Positions 8,780-20,683 are shown, counted from the first letter of the stretch. The stretch: DNA of 64,000 nucleotides from Raineyella sp. W15-4 (GCF_033170155.1 NZ_CP137079.1:496001-560000), one strand, 5' to 3'. Numbers and translations are program-made. Notes: generated by a model from the letters alone, not told the origin.

Positions 8780-10246
8780 GTGACCGATGAACCGCTCGAC
8801 CCGGCACGGGTCCGTGGCGCGCTCGACAGCCCGACGCTGAAGCTGCTGTCGGCGCACACCGCGTGGTGGGTGCTGCCGCTGTTCTCGGAGCATCTGGAGC
8901 CCGCGCAGGGGCCGGTCTCCGCGGCGTGGTTCCACCGGCGGGTCGCCGAGGCGCTCCAGGCGCTCGGGCTGCCGGACAGCCCGACCCCCGCCGAACACTG
9001 CCGCAAGTGGGTCGACCAGGACCACTGGCTGGTCCGCAGCCGTGACGCCGACGACGGCCGGCTGCTCTACGAGCTGTCCGACAATGCGCTGCGGGCGATC
9101 CAGATCGTCCGCGACACGTCGGGGGAGTCGTCCACCGTGTCGGACTCCCGGCTCGGTTCGATCACCGACGCGGTGCGCCGGCTGGCCGACATGGCCAGCC
9201 CCGACATCGCCGCCCACATCGCCCGGATCGACGCCCGGATCGCCGAGCTGGAGGAGCGCCGTGCGGCGCTGCGGGCCGGCGACATACGTCCCGCCACCGA
9301 CGAGGAGATGCGCCGGCAGTTCGACGAGGTGCGTCGGCTGCTCGCCTCGCTGCCGGCCGACTTCCGGGCGCTGACCACGATGATCGAACGGCGCCACCAC
9401 GCCGTGGCCGCCGGCATCTCCAGCACCGGCACGCCGAAGGGGGCGGCCGTCGAGGAGTTCCTGCACGAGCACGACCTGCTCGCCCAGACCCCGGAGGGCC
9501 GCGCCTACCGGGGCTTCTCCGACCTGCTGGTCTCCCGGGAGGCGGAGTCGCTGCGGGGCGACATCGATCTGATCCTCGACCAGGACGCCGCCGCCACCGC
9601 GCTGGGTGACGGGGACCGGGCCGCGCTGCGGACGCTGATGTCCACCCTGCTGGAGGAGGAGCACGAGGTGGAGGCCGCCTACACGCGGTGGACCGCGTCG
9701 CTGCGGCGCTTCCTCACCCGGTCGTCGGGCGGGCGTCACCAGCGGCTGCTCACCCTGGTCGACCAGGTGCTCGAGGCGGGCGACGCGCTGAGCGCTCGGC
9801 CCGGGCGCCCGATGATCGACGACGTGCTGGGCGTCGGCACCCTCGACGTCCGCGACATGTCGCAGGCGGCGCTGTGGCAGCCGAGCCAGGAAGTGAAGGC
9901 CCAGCCGCTGCGCCCCCTCAGCCCCACCGGGATGCTGCCGGAGGACCGCGAGCTGATGATGATCCAGGCCGGCACCTCGACCCGTGCGGTCGCGGCCACG
10001 GTGAACGACCTGGTCACCGCCGGGCCGACCACCGGCGCGAGCGTGTTCGCCGCCACTCCCGAGGCCTGCCGGCGGCTGGTGGTGCTGCTCGGCGTGCTGG
10101 ACCTCGGGCTGGCGCACGGCCGGGTCGAGGACGGCGCGACCGAGCGCGTCACCCTGGTCACCCCCGGCGGCCGGGAACGCACCGTCCTGGTCCCGCTGGT
10201 GCATTTCGACCGACCCCTCCCGATCAAGGACGGTGGCAATGACTGA
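8780..10246 (+). CDS. jetA: JetA/MksF-like kleisin (DUF3375)
   Basis: The 488-residue protein is the kleisin-like subunit of an SMC-like complex of the Wadjet/MksBEF class. The N-terminal winged-helix part (DSPTLKLLSAHTAWWVLPLF, then HYRKWV-like and LYELSDNALRAIQIV) and the long helical middle (IARIDARIAELEERRAAL) are typical of DUF3375. GTG 8780 is preceded by CGAGGG. The gene opens a three-gene operon, and its last codons overlap the start of jetB by 8 bases. Family knowledge: such complexes extrude loops of circular plasmid DNA, and in complete Wadjet systems JetD then cleaves it. No jetD gene is present here. Confidence 0.88.
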   Translation: MTDEPLDPARVRGALDSPTLKLLSAHTAWWVLPLFSEHLEPAQGPVSAAWFHRRVAEALQALGLPDSPTPAEHCRKWVDQDHWLVRSRDADDGRLLYELSDNALRAIQIVRDTSGESSTVSDSRLGSITDAVRRLADMASPDIAAHIARIDARIAELEERRAALRAGDIRPATDEEMRRQFDEVRRLLASLPADFRALTTMIERRHHAVAAGISSTGTPKGAAVEEFLHEHDLLAQTPEGRAYRGFSDLLVSREAESLRGDIDLILDQDAAATALGDGDRAALRTLMSTLLEEEHEVEAAYTRWTASLRRFLTRSSGGRHQRLLTLVDQVLEAGDALSARPGRPMIDDVLGVGTLDVRDMSQAALWQPSQEVKAQPLRPLSPTGMLPEDRELMMIQAGTSTRAVAATVNDLVTAGPTTGASVFAATPEACRRLVVLLGVLDLGLAHGRVEDGATERVTLVTPGGRERTVLVPLVHFDRPLPIKDGGND

Positions 10247-10961
10247 CCCGCAGACCCAGGACGCGTTCGGTTCCCGTCCCGAGGCGTACGCCGAGGACGC
10301 GTTCGGCGCCGCCCCCGACCCGGAAGTGCTGCCGGACCCGGCGCGCCGGGCGCTGGCGACGCTGCTGACCTCCCGGTTCATCACCCGCGGCGGGCACGCC
10401 GCGGCCTGGGAGGGGCTGATCGACCACGAGCCGCGGATCCGTGCCCGGCTGGCGGACATGTTCCTCGAGCTGGTCATCGACCACGACCACGAGGTCGCGT
10501 TCAAACGCCAGGTGGACGACCCGGATGCGCCGGTGGTGCTGCGCCGGGAGAAGCCGCTCGGCAAGGACGCGACGCTGCTGCTGGTCCACCTGCGCCAGTT
10601 GCACGCGTTCACCGACGCGTCCGACGCCGCGGTGGCGATCACGGCGAGCGAGGCGACCGATTTCCTGGCCCGGTTCCGCGATCCGAATGACACCGACGAG
10701 GCGGGCTTCCAGCGGGATGTCGAGACGGCGCTGCGCGGGGTCGAACGGCTGGGGCTGATCCGCCCCGACCCGGACGTCCCGGACACCTGGATCGTCTCCC
10801 CGGCGGTCGTCGCCCTGGTGACACCCGACCGGCTGGCGGCGATCCGGGACCAGCTGCAGGGCCTCGCGGGCGGCGAGCCGGCGGCGGGGGCGCGGCCGGC
10901 CGGGTCGGACGGGGACGAGGACACTGACCCGGCAGGAGCCGAGGACGGAGGGGACGCATGA
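10239..10961 (+). CDS. jetB: JetB/MksE-like subunit (DUF4194)
   Basis: The protein has 240 residues. ATG 10239 has an AAGGA eight bases upstream and overlaps the 3' end of jetA. The middle has the DUF4194 features: DPARRALATLLTSRFITR near residue 30, then ADMFLELVIDHDHEVAFKRQ and RREKPLGKDATLLLVHLR. The last 35 residues are acidic and low-complexity. This is the winged-helix MksE/MukE counterpart that bridges kleisin and SMC heads. It shares an ATGA overlap with jetC, so its expression should be translationally coupled. Confidence 0.88.
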   Translation: MTDPQTQDAFGSRPEAYAEDAFGAAPDPEVLPDPARRALATLLTSRFITRGGHAAAWEGLIDHEPRIRARLADMFLELVIDHDHEVAFKRQVDDPDAPVVLRREKPLGKDATLLLVHLRQLHAFTDASDAAVAITASEATDFLARFRDPNDTDEAGFQRDVETALRGVERLGLIRPDPDVPDTWIVSPAVVALVTPDRLAAIRDQLQGLAGGEPAAGARPAGSDGDEDTDPAGAEDGGDA

Positions 10962-13900
10962 CCGAGGACGAGTTGCTCGCCGACGGCCCGGACCAGTGGC
11001 GGATCAGCGCGGTCCAGGTGGTGAACTGGGGCGGCTACGGCGGCCACCACATCATGCACGTCCGCCGCGACGGGACGGCGATCCTCGGGCCCACCGGGAT
11101 GGGCAAGTCGACCATCCTCGACGCGATGTCCGCGGTGATGATGCCCAATCCACCGGCCTTCAACCGGGCCGCCCGCGACGACGGTGGCAAGCGGTCGGAG
11201 CGTACGGTCTACTCGTACGCCCGGGGCAAGATCGACGACGTGCTGGCCGCCGACGGCCGGACGACCCGCACCCAGTACCTGCGGCCGCCGGGGGAGCGGC
11301 CCTTCCCGTCGGCCGCCGCGATCACCTGGACCAACGGGCTGGACGAGCACATCACCGGCGCCCGGGTGGTCTGGGTCGGGGCGGACGCCGCGGCGAACGC
11401 CGAGCTCAACACCACCACCCGCTACCTGCTGGTCCGCGGGCCGTTCGACCTGTCGCGGCTCAACGAGGCGATCGACCAGCCGCTGCGAGGCAGCCGCACC
11501 TGGCCGCTCGACACCAACGCGCTCAAGCGGCTGCTCAACCCCAACCGCGACCTGGTCACCTCCTCCCAGCCGGAGTTCGAGAAGGAGATGTGCCGGCTGC
11601 TCGGCATCGGCCGCAGCGACGAGTCGTCCCGGCGGGCCCTCGAGCTGCTCCGCAACGCCCAGGCGTCCAAGGGCATCTTCTCGATCAACGCGCTGTTCAA
11701 GGACTTCGTCCTGGACCGGCCGCTGGCCCTGGAACGCTGGGAGACCGCGTTGGCCACCTATCGCGAGGCGGCCCAGCTCTACGACGTCTTCGAGGACGCC
11801 CGGACCCGCTTCGAGGTGCTGCGGGAGGTGCCCGCGCTGGCCGAGCGCTACCGGTCCGCGATGGCCGACTCGGCCACCGAGTGGCGGCTGCTCGGCCCGG
11901 CCGGAGTGGGCCCCGACGGCGCAGCCGGGGCCGGCGACGCGTCGGAGTGGGCGGAGGACGCCGACGACCGTCCCAGCCCGCTGGAGCTGTGGAACGCCGA
12001 ACACCTGCTGGAGTGGGCCGCGGCCCGGATCGACGACAACCGCAGCCGGGCCACCGAGCTGGGAGCGGTCGCCAAGCAGCACGACGCCGAGGCGATCGCC
12101 GCCCGTGACGAGGAGGAGGCGCTCACCCAGCGCTACTACGCCAAGGGCGGCGGCGACTCCGAGGATCTGGTCCGGCGCCGGCAGCAGGCCGCCGCCGACC
12201 TGGCCGAGCGCACCGCGGCCCGGCAGGCGTACGTCGACCGGGCCCGGTGGCAGGGCTTCGAGGAGCCGGCCGACGAGCCGGCCTTCGCGACGCTGGTCCA
12301 GGCCATCCACGAGCGGCTGCGCGGGCTGCCCGGCCAGGACGCCGAGTGGAAGACCGCTTCCTACGATGCCGCCTCCGCCCGCGGCCGGGCCCGCGACGAG
12401 CTGAGCGCGACGGCCGACGAGATCGCCTCGCTGAAGCGTCGCCGGTCGAACGTGCCGGCCGAGGCCGACCGGGCCCGCCGGGAGATCGCCGAGGCCTGCG
12501 GGATCGACCCGGCCCGGTTGCCCTATGTCGGGGAACTGCTGGAGGTCCGGCCCGAGGAGCGTCGGTGGGCCACCGCCGTCGACCGGGTGCTCGGCCAGCT
12601 GGCGCAGAACATCATCGTCGCCCCCGACGACTGGCGGACCGTCACCCGCTACGTCAACGACCACCGGATGCGCGGCCGGGTGGTGCTGTTGCCGGCCCGG
12701 CCGGCGCACAACGCGACGCCGCGCGTGCTGCCCGACTCGGTGCCGGCCAAGCTGCGGCTGGACGAGTCCGGGCCGTACGCCGAGTGGCTGCTCGACCACC
12801 TGGTCGGTGGCTACTCGGTGCTCTGCGTGGAGGACGCCGCCGGGCTGGACGCCCCGCGCCCCGCCGGCTACACCGGGGCGGTCACCGTCGCCGGCATGCG
12901 GACCGCCGCCCAGGGCCGGGTGATCAAGGACGACCGCAAGCTGCCGTCCTGGCTGGGCCTCGACAACGCGGCCACCATCGCCTCCCTGGAGGAGAGGGTC
13001 GAAGGGCTGCGCGTCGCGATCGGCCGCTACAACGCCGAGCTGGAGGACCTCGACAAGCGGCGCCGCGAGGGCATCGACGTGGCCGGCGAGCTGCGCTGGC
13101 TGTCCGAGCAGACCTGGGCGTCGATCGACGTCGCCTCCGCCCGGGCCGCCGAGGCGCACGCCGCCGAGCTGCTCGGCCGGTTCACCCACGGCCACCGCAC
13201 CCTCGACTCGCTGAAGGCCGAACGGGCCGCGGCCCGGGACCGCTACGTCACCCACACCACCGCCGCCGCCAGGGCCCGCGAGCAGCGCGCCGGGCTGGAC
13301 GAGGAGTGGGGCGCCCTGGTCGACCTGCAGGACGAGATGTCCGACATCGCCTCCCGTGGGACGCTGACCGAGGCGGACCGTACGACGCTGGGCCGCCTCG
13401 GCTTCCCGGAGCCGGAGAACGCCGCCCGGGCCCGCGGCACTCTGGCGATCAGCGCCGAGCGGCTGCGGGCACTGGCCCACGAGCACACCGGTGCGGTGGA
13501 GCTGGCCGAGACCGCCCTGGTCGGCATCTTCCGCGAGTATCTGCGGGTCGACCCGCGCGCCGAGATCGACGAGACGATCGCCTCGCTGCCCGCGGTGGAG
13601 GCGATCCTGGCCGACCTGGAGTCCGACGACCTGCCCCGTGCCCGGGCCGAGTGGCTGGCCAAGACCCGCGAGGACATGCAGCGCAGCCTGCGGACGCTGC
13701 TGGTGCAGATCGAGGAGGACCGCCGCTCGATCCGCGACGGCCTGCTGCCGGTCAACCGGGCGCTGGCGGGTGTCGAGTTCCGGGACGGCTCCCGGCTGCA
13801 GATCGAGGACCGGCCGATCCCGACCGCCGACCTGGACGACTTCCGGGCGACGATCACCCGCTACACCACCGTCGGGACGACCGACCTGGACGAGACCGTG

Positions 13901-14383
13901 ACCGAACAGCTGTTCGTGGCGATGCGCCGCGACCTGGCCCGGCTCGACGAGCAGTCGACCACCGCCGAGGCGTGGCGGCGACGGGTGTTCGACGCCCGCG
14001 AGCACGTCGAGTTCCGGGCCGTCGAGCACCGGCCCGACGCCGAACCGATCGTCCACGACGGCGTCTCGGGCAAGTCGGGCGGCGAGGGGCAGGAGCTGAT
14101 CGCCTTCATCCTCGGCGCCGCGCTGCGCTACCAGCTCGGCGACGGCACCGACCAGGCGCCCCGGTTCGCGCCGATCGTGCTGGACGAGGGCTTCGTCAAG
14201 GCCGACTCCGAGTACACCGGCCGCGCCCTGCACGCGCTGCAGAGCCTCGGCTTCCAGCTGGTCATCGGGGCGCCGCGGGACAAGGCGGCCGCCTTCGAGG
14301 ACTACGTCGGGTCGATCGTCTACGTCAACCGCAATCCGGAGCGCGCCGGTGAGGTCCGGCTGTACGAGTTCGCCATCGACTGA
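10958..14383 (+). CDS. jetC: JetC/MksB-like SMC ATPase
   Basis: The 1141-residue ATPase of the complex has a Walker A (GPTGMGKST) at residues 44-52 and a C-terminal signature ([14 protein letters not shown]) near 1036. The Walker B/D-loop region ([14 protein letters not shown]) lies near 1073. Between them are long Glu/Arg/Ala-rich coiled coils interrupted by a hinge-like region around residues 520-700 ([30 protein letters not shown]). ATG 10958 overlaps the jetB stop and follows a GGAGGGG site. It is the last gene of the operon: only 115 bases with a hairpin separate it from an unrelated crotonase gene, so no jetD follows. Confidence 0.93.
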   Translation: MTEDELLADGPDQWRISAVQVVNWGGYGGHHIMHVRRDGTAILGPTGMGKSTILDAMSAVMMPNPPAFNRAARDDGGKRSERTVYSYARGKIDDVLAADGRTTRTQYLRPPGERPFPSAAAITWTNGLDEHITGARVVWVGADAAANAELNTTTRYLLVRGPFDLSRLNEAIDQPLRGSRTWPLDTNALKRLLNPNRDLVTSSQPEFEKEMCRLLGIGRSDESSRRALELLRNAQASKGIFSINALFKDFVLDRPLALERWETALATYREAAQLYDVFEDARTRFEVLREVPALAERYRSAMADSATEWRLLGPAGVGPDGAAGAGDASEWAEDADDRPSPLELWNAEHLLEWAAARIDDNRSRATELGAVAKQHDAEAIAARDEEEALTQRYYAKGGGDSEDLVRRRQQAAADLAERTAARQAYVDRARWQGFEEPADEPAFATLVQAIHERLRGLPGQDAEWKTASYDAASARGRARDELSATADEIASLKRRRSNVPAEADRARREIAEACGIDPARLPYVGELLEVRPEERRWATAVDRVLGQLAQNIIVAPDDWRTVTRYVNDHRMRGRVVLLPARPAHNATPRVLPDSVPAKLRLDESGPYAEWLLDHLVGGYSVLCVEDAAGLDAPRPAGYTGAVTVAGMRTAAQGRVIKDDRKLPSWLGLDNAATIASLEERVEGLRVAIGRYNAELEDLDKRRREGIDVAGELRWLSEQTWASIDVASARAAEAHAAELLGRFTHGHRTLDSLKAERAAARDRYVTHTTAAARAREQRAGLDEEWGALVDLQDEMSDIASRGTLTEADRTTLGRLGFPEPENAARARGTLAISAERLRALAHEHTGAVELAETALVGIFREYLRVDPRAEIDETIASLPAVEAILADLESDDLPRARAEWLAKTREDMQRSLRTLLVQIEEDRRSIRDGLLPVNRALAGVEFRDGSRLQIEDRPIPTADLDDFRATITRYTTVGTTDLDETVTEQLFVAMRRDLARLDEQSTTAEAWRRRVFDAREHVEFRAVEHRPDAEPIVHDGVSGKSGGEGQELIAFILGAALRYQLGDGTDQAPRFAPIVLDEGFVKADSEYTGRALHALQSLGFQLVIGAPRDKAAAFEDYVGSIVYVNRNPERAGEVRLYEFAID

Positions 14384-14433
14384 TTCCGGGCCTGCGGGCT
14401 GGTCCTGCGGACCGGGCCTGCGGCAGGATCGGA

Positions 14434-14450
14434 ACTGCCGGATCGGCAGT
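14434..14450. terminator. Hairpin after the jet operon
   Basis: A perfect 7-bp inverted repeat (ACTGCCG / CGGCAGT) with a 3-base loop lies in the 115-base gap between jetC and the enoyl-CoA hydratase gene. There is no U-tract. Confidence 0.45.
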
Positions 14451-14498
14451 GCCCGTGTCCGTCGTCAGTCAGTACCGTCGCCAGGAAGTGAGCCCGTC

Positions 14499-15275
14499 AT
14501 GACCGCGCCCGAGAACATCCTCGTCGAGACCCGGGGCCGGGTGGGCCTCATCACCCTGAACCGGCCCAAGGCCCTGAACGCCCTCAATGCCGCCACGATG
14601 CGCGAGGTGGTGGACGCCGCCCGCGCTTTCGACGCCGACGAGGCGATCGGCTGCCTCGTCATCACCGGGTCGGAGCGCGCCTTCGCGGCCGGGGCCGACA
14701 TCAAGGAGATGGCCTCCCGCTCGGCGACCGAGATGTTCCTCGCCGACTGGTTCGCCGACTGGGAGGAGCTGACCCGGGTCCGTACGCCGATCATCGCGGC
14801 GGTGTCCGGCTACGCACTCGGCGGCGGCTGTGAGCTGGCGCTGATGTGTGACACGGTGATCGCCTCCGACACCGCCCGGTTCGGCCAGCCGGAGATCAAC
14901 CTCGGCGTGCTGCCCGGCATGGGAGGCTCGCAGCGGCTCACCCGCGCCGTCGGCAAGGCCAAGGCGATGGACATGGTGCTGACCGGCCGGATGATGGACG
15001 CCGAGGAGGCCGAGCGGGCCGGGCTGATCAGCCGGATCGTGCCTGCCGTGAACCTGCTCGACGCGGCGCTCGAGATGGCCGGCACCATCGCTCGGAGGTC
15101 CCGGGTCGCCACCCTGCTGGCCAAGGAGGCCGTCAACACCGCGTTCGAGACCACCCTGCAGCAGGGCGTACGCCACGAACGACGACTCTTCGACATGGCT
15201 TTCGCCTCCGCCGACCAGACCGAGGGGATGGCCGCCTTCGTCGAGAAGCGTGACCCGGTCTTCCGGCACCGCTGA
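14499..15275 (+). CDS. Enoyl-CoA hydratase (crotonase family)
   Basis: The 258-residue protein would hydrate trans-2-enoyl-CoA esters in fatty-acid or branched-chain acyl-CoA degradation. The oxyanion-hole segment [11 protein letters not shown] is near residue 65. Both catalytic glutamates are present, in [13 protein letters not shown] and [16 protein letters not shown]. The length is normal for the single-domain enzymes. ATG 14499 has a CAGGAAG site about 11 bases upstream. The neighbouring branched-chain amino acid transporter would fit a role in valine/isoleucine catabolism, but this is inference from position only. Confidence 0.93.
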   Translation: MTAPENILVETRGRVGLITLNRPKALNALNAATMREVVDAARAFDADEAIGCLVITGSERAFAAGADIKEMASRSATEMFLADWFADWEELTRVRTPIIAAVSGYALGGGCELALMCDTVIASDTARFGQPEINLGVLPGMGGSQRLTRAVGKAKAMDMVLTGRMMDAEEAERAGLISRIVPAVNLLDAALEMAGTIARRSRVATLLAKEAVNTAFETTLQQGVRHERRLFDMAFASADQTEGMAAFVEKRDPVFRHR

Positions 15276-15473
15276 GCGGCGCAGGCCGCAGCGGCGGCGC
15301 CCGGGCCGGCTCCCCGGCGCCGCCTGTTCCGGCCGGGTAACAGTCGCGTTGCGCGCGAGGACAGAAATCTGAGCGACCCGGTGGTGTAACACGAACGCAT
15401 GAATCGCCTCCTAGCGTTCCGGGCATCCGCAGGCCCACCTTCGCCTGTCGGCCCGAAATGGGAGGAACCTACT

Positions 15474-16694
15474 GTGACCAGACGACGTCGCTTCCTTGCG
15501 ATGGGGATCTCCGGCCTGGTGATCGCCTCGCTGAGCCTCACCGCCTGCGGTACCCGGGCGAACACCGCTTCCGGCAACCCCAGTGCCACGAAAATCGTCA
15601 AGATCGGTGTCATCGCACCGCTGTCGGGCAACCTGTCCTCGATGGGCACCGGCATCCAGAACTCCGTCGATCTTGCCGTCAAGCAGGCCAACGCCAGTGG
15701 TGCGCTGCCCGGCTGGACGATCCAGATCGACGCCCAGGACGACCAGGCGTCGCCCGACGTCGGCAAGAACGCCGCGACGAAGCTGGCCGGCGACAAGGAC
15801 GTCGTCGCCGTCGTCGGGCCGCTGAACTCGTCGGTCGGCCAGGCGATCCAGCCGATCCTCGATCCGTCGAACATCTCGTTGGTGTCGCCGGCCAACACCA
15901 GCCCGACCCTCACCCGTGGCGCGGACGCCTCGACCAACCCGAAGCGTACGTACGCCAGCTACTTCCGCACCTGCACCACCGATGCCATCCAGGGCCCGTT
16001 CGCCGCCCAGTACCTGCTCGACCAGGGCATCAAGCAGGTCGCGACCGTCCACGACAAGAAGGCGTACGGCCAGGGCCTGGTCACCGAGTTCACCAAGGCG
16101 TTCACCGCCGGCGGTGGCACGGTCGTCGCGGCCGAGACGGTCAACCCGGACGACAAGGACTTCGCCGCGGTGATCGCCAAGATCAAGCCGACCGCACCGC
16201 AGGCGCTCTACTACGGTGGTGAGCACCCGGTGAGCTCGCTGCTGACCAAGCAGATGAAGGACGCCGGCCTGAAGATCCCGCTGATGGGCGGCGACGGCAT
16301 GTACGACCCGGCCTACATCACCAACGGTGGTACGGCCACCGAGGGTGACCTGGTGACCTCGGTCGGTGCCCCCGCCGAGTCCCTGCCGTCGGCCCAGAAG
16401 TTCGTCAGTGACTACCAGGCTGCCGGCTACTCCAGCGGCTTCTCGACCTACGGCCTGTACGCGTACGACGCCGCCAATGCGATCATCAACTCGCTCAAGG
16501 TGTCGCTGCCCACCGCGAGCGACGCCTCCGCCGCCCGCCAGCCCACGGTCGCCGCTCTCGACAAGGTCAGCTTCGAGGGGGCCAGCGGCAATGTGGCGTT
16601 CGACGAGTTCGGCGACAACAAGACCCGCGTGCTGACGGTCTACAAGGTCGAGAACGGGAAGTGGGTGCCGAACAAGACCGGCGAGTTCAAGTAG
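15474..16694 (+). CDS. livK: Branched-chain amino acid ABC transporter, substrate-binding lipoprotein
   Basis: The 406-residue lipoprotein has Arg residues at 3-6, a hydrophobic stretch and the lipobox LTAC, with Cys25 as lipidation site. The mature part begins IVKIGVIAPLSGNLSSMG, the usual start of Leu/Ile/Val-binding periplasmic-fold proteins, followed by VVGPLNSSVGQAIQPIL. GTG 15474 follows a GGGAGGAA site. It is the first of five liv genes. A 140-base gap with a long palindrome separates it from livH, which probably allows the binding protein to be made in excess over the membrane components. Confidence 0.95.
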   Translation: MTRRRRFLAMGISGLVIASLSLTACGTRANTASGNPSATKIVKIGVIAPLSGNLSSMGTGIQNSVDLAVKQANASGALPGWTIQIDAQDDQASPDVGKNAATKLAGDKDVVAVVGPLNSSVGQAIQPILDPSNISLVSPANTSPTLTRGADASTNPKRTYASYFRTCTTDAIQGPFAAQYLLDQGIKQVATVHDKKAYGQGLVTEFTKAFTAGGGTVVAAETVNPDDKDFAAVIAKIKPTAPQALYYGGEHPVSSLLTKQMKDAGLKIPLMGGDGMYDPAYITNGGTATEGDLVTSVGAPAESLPSAQKFVSDYQAAGYSSGFSTYGLYAYDAANAIINSLKVSLPTASDASAARQPTVAALDKVSFEGASGNVAFDEFGDNKTRVLTVYKVENGKWVPNKTGEFK

Positions 16695-16744
16695 GCCGGA
16701 CCGGCACACCTCTCGTACTTCGCACCTCTTTCCCCGTTTCCCCG

Positions 16745-16786
16745 CCGGGGGTGGTCCCGGGCCGATCGGCCCGGGACCACCCCCGG
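16745..16786. terminator. Perfect 42-base palindrome between livK and livH
   Basis: The two 21-base halves are exact reverse complements, starting CCGGGGGTGG and ending CCACCCCCGG around a central CGATCG. It is GC-only and not followed by a U-run. It would form a very stable hairpin in the mRNA, acting as a partial terminator or as a 3' stabiliser of the livK message. Confidence 0.7.
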
Positions 16787-16836
16787 TCGGAGGGCGCACG
16801 GTACGGCGACTCCACCCCCGGTCGCCGGGAAGGCAC

Positions 16837-17795
<959 letters not shown>

Positions 17796-17799
<4 letters not shown>

Positions 17800-19661
17800 C
17801 CACCACCTCCTCCTCCGACGCCGGGTTCGCCGCTGCGGCGGCCGGCGCCCAGACCGCGACCACGGTCGACACCGCCGCCCGGGCCCGGGCCACCGGCGGC
17901 GGGCCCGCCCCGACGCCCGGTGCCCCGGAGCGGCGCTGGTCGCGGTTCGCGCCGGCCGGCCGGGTCGCCGCCGTTGTCGGCGCCCTGCTGCTGATCGGCA
18001 CTCCCTACCTGCCGTGGGCGTACGCGCCCGAGGCGCTCGACGACATGACCTACACCGGCGGGCCGTCCGGGCTGCAGCTGTTCTCCCTCATCGGCGGCGT
18101 GACGTTGCTGGTCCTGCTGCTCGCCCCCTTTCCTGCCCGGCGCTTCCTGCACGGTCGCAAGCAGGACCGGGTCAACTGGAACCGCGGCGCCCGTGCCGCG
18201 GCGATCGGCGCCACCGTCTACCTGGCGGTGATCCTCGCCGCCATCGCGCTCGAGCTCGGCGGCCTGGTCAACGTGCAGCCGGGCGGTTGGCTGGCATTCT
18301 TCGGCGCCGGCCTCGCCCTCGCCGGGACGCTGCCCCTGCCGCGGGGGGTCACCCCGACCCTGCAGTGGGTGCGGTCGCCGCACTGGTTGCAGATCCTCGG
18401 CATCGTGGCGTCCATGGCCGGGGTGCTCCTCGCCGCAGCGTACGGCCTGGGACAGGACGACGGCGGGTCGTTCATCGCCTTCGCCGTCTTCCTCGGCTCG
18501 GCGATCTATCTGATCAAGGACAGCGGCGTCCTCGGTTGGCTCAGCACCGCCGCCGCGCAGAACCGCAAGGTGCTCGTGCTGTCGGCGTTCGTCACCGCCT
18601 TCGCGTTCCCGTTCACCCAGAACGGGTCGGACGCCAACATGTCGATCGCCTCACAGGTGCTGATCTTCGCGGCGACCGCGATGGGCCTCAACATCGTCGT
18701 CGGGCTGGCGGGTCTGCTCGACCTCGGCTACATCGCCTTCCTCGGCGCTGGCGCCTTCACCGCCGCCACCCTGTCCACGTCCGCCTTCGCGACGATCAAC
18801 TGGCATCCGCCGTTCATCGTCGTGGTGCTGATCTCCGGCGCAGTCTCCGCGACGCTGGGCCTGATCATCGGATCCCCCACCCTGCGGGTCTCCGGTGACT
18901 ACCTGGCCATCGTCACACTCGCCTTCGGCGAGATCTTCCGGATCACCATGAACAACCTCGACGGTCAGGACGGCCCGAACCTGACTCACGGCTCCAACGG
19001 CATCCCCGGCATCCCGAACCTGGCGATCTTCGGCTTCGACTTCGGCAAGCCGCACGACATCCTCGGCGTGACCATCGGGCGGTTCTCGAACTACTACTGG
19101 CTGATGCTGCTGGTGCTCGGCCTGATCATCCTGGTCTTCACCAATCTCAACCACTCCCGGATCGGCCGCGGCTGGGTCGCCATCCGCGAGGACGAACGGG
19201 CCGCCGAGGCGATGGGCGTCAACGTGTTCGGGCTGAAGCTGCTGGCGTTCGCCGGCGGCGCATTCCTGGCCGGCGTCGCCGGGGCGGTCAAGGCGCACCA
19301 GGACGTCTCGGTCACCCCCGACCAGTACATCTTCATGGAGTCCGCGTTCCTCGTCGCCGGCATCGTGCTGGGCGGCATGGGCACCGTCGGCGGAGTGCTC
19401 GTCGGCGCCTCGATCCTGAAGCTGTTGCCGGAGAAGCTGCGCTTCTTCCAGGACTACCGGCTGTTGATGTTCGGCATCCTGCTGGTGGTGATGATGCGGA
19501 TCCGGCCCGAGGGCCTGATGCCGGATGAGCGCCGCCAGTTGGAGTTCCACGACGAGGACGAGGAGCTGGCCGATGAGATCGGCGAGGACCTCGAACACCA
19601 CGTCGTGCCGTCCCTGGCGGGCGCCCAGGCCGTTCCCGAGCGAAGGAAGGACCACCGATGA
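17796..19661 (+). CDS. livM: Branched-chain amino acid ABC transporter permease LivM, with long N-terminal extension
   Basis: The 621-residue protein is nearly twice the usual LivM length. The conserved permease begins about residue 285 (QVLIFAATAMGLNIVVGLAG, LLDLGYIAFLGAGAF) and includes the EAA-like loop VAGIVLGGMGTVGGVLVGAS. The first 280 residues hold an Ala/Gly/Pro-rich cytoplasmic start and about five extra membrane segments. These include LPWAYAPEALDDMTYTGG and a long loop rich in basic residues. The C-terminal tail is acidic (DEDEELADEIGEDLEHH). ATGA overlaps couple it to livH and livG. Confidence 0.93.
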
Positions 19662-20683
19662 CCAGCACCACACTCGAGACCGGCCCCGCCGGCGCCGCGG
19701 CGGCCGGGGAGCCGGTGACGCTGCTGGACGCCCGGCAGGTGACCATGCAGTTCGGCGGTCTGACGGCCGTCAACAAGGTCGACCTGACCGTGCACACCGG
19801 CGAGATCATGGGGCTGATCGGCCCCAACGGGGCGGGCAAGACGACGTTCTTCAACTGCCTGACCGGGATGTACAAGCCGACCTCCGGTGAGGTGCGGCTG
19901 GACGGAGAGGTGCTGCCGCCGAAGCCCCGCCGGGTAGCGATGGCCGGCGTGGCCCGTACGTTCCAGAACATCCGGCTGTTCCAGAACATGACTGCGCTGG
20001 AGAACGTGATGGTCGGCCGGTACTGCCGGACCCGGACCAACGCCCTCGACGCCGTCTTCCGGCTGCCACGGCACCGCCGCGAGGAGGTCGAGACCCGCGA
20101 ACACGCCCTGAAGTGGCTCGAGTTCGTCGGGCTGGCGGGCTCCGGCGACGCGCTGGCCCGTAACCTGCCGTACGGTGACCAGCGCCGGCTGGAGATCGCC
20201 CGGGCATTGGCCACCGATCCGAAGCTGTTGCTGCTGGACGAGCCGACCGCCGGGATGAACCCGCAGGAGACCCGGGATGCGGAGGCCCTGATCACCCGGA
20301 TCAGGGGGCTCGGCCTGGCGATCCTGGTGATCGAACACGACATGCGGTTCATCTTCAGCCTCTGCGACCGGGTCACCTGTTTGGTCCGCGGCGAGGTGCT
20401 GGTCGCGGGGGACCCGGCGACCGTCCAGAACGACCCCCGGGTGATCGAGGCCTACATCGGATCAGCGGTGGAGGACGACGAGGACACGGGTCCCGCGGCG
20501 GACACCGACGCGGCGGCTGCGGGCGCCACGGCTGCGGGCGCCACGGCTGCGGACACGGCGCCGGACTCTCCGCCATCCGGCAGGGTGCCGCCGCCGAGCC
20601 GGCCGTTGCTGGAGATGCCGCCGAACGCGGCCAGTCGGCACACCCAACCCCAGAGCGAACGAGCGGAGGACGATCATGCTTGA
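19658..20683 (+). CDS. livG: Branched-chain amino acid ABC transporter ATP-binding protein LivG
   Basis: The 341-residue ATPase has Walker A GPNGAGKTT, the LivG-type GVARTFQNIRLFQNMTALEN segment, signature LPYGDQRRLEIARAL, and Walker B LLLLDEPTAGMNP. The H-loop is in VIEHDM. The usual domain ends near residue 265. The remaining 75 residues are an Ala-rich low-complexity tail with a tandem 15-base repeat (GCTGCGGGCGCCACG at 20516-20545), likely a recent replication-slippage expansion. It overlaps both livM and livF. Confidence 0.95.
   Translation: MTSTTLETGPAGAAAAGEPVTLLDARQVTMQFGGLTAVNKVDLTVHTGEIMGLIGPNGAGKTTFFNCLTGMYKPTSGEVRLDGEVLPPKPRRVAMAGVARTFQNIRLFQNMTALENVMVGRYCRTRTNALDAVFRLPRHRREEVETREHALKWLEFVGLAGSGDALARNLPYGDQRRLEIARALATDPKLLLLDEPTAGMNPQETRDAEALITRIRGLGLAILVIEHDMRFIFSLCDRVTCLVRGEVLVAGDPATVQNDPRVIEAYIGSAVEDDEDTGPAADTDAAAAGATAAGATAADTAPDSPPSGRVPPPSRPLLEMPPNAASRHTQPQSERAEDDHA

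Noticed and set aside
8552-14233. A very long stop-free frame on the minus strand opposite the jet operon
   Set aside because: Its sequence is Gly/Arg/Val/Pro-rich and low-complexity, as expected for a frame opposite GC-rich coding DNA, while the plus strand encodes clear JetA, JetB and JetC domains. Only the part below 8551 is used as a gene.
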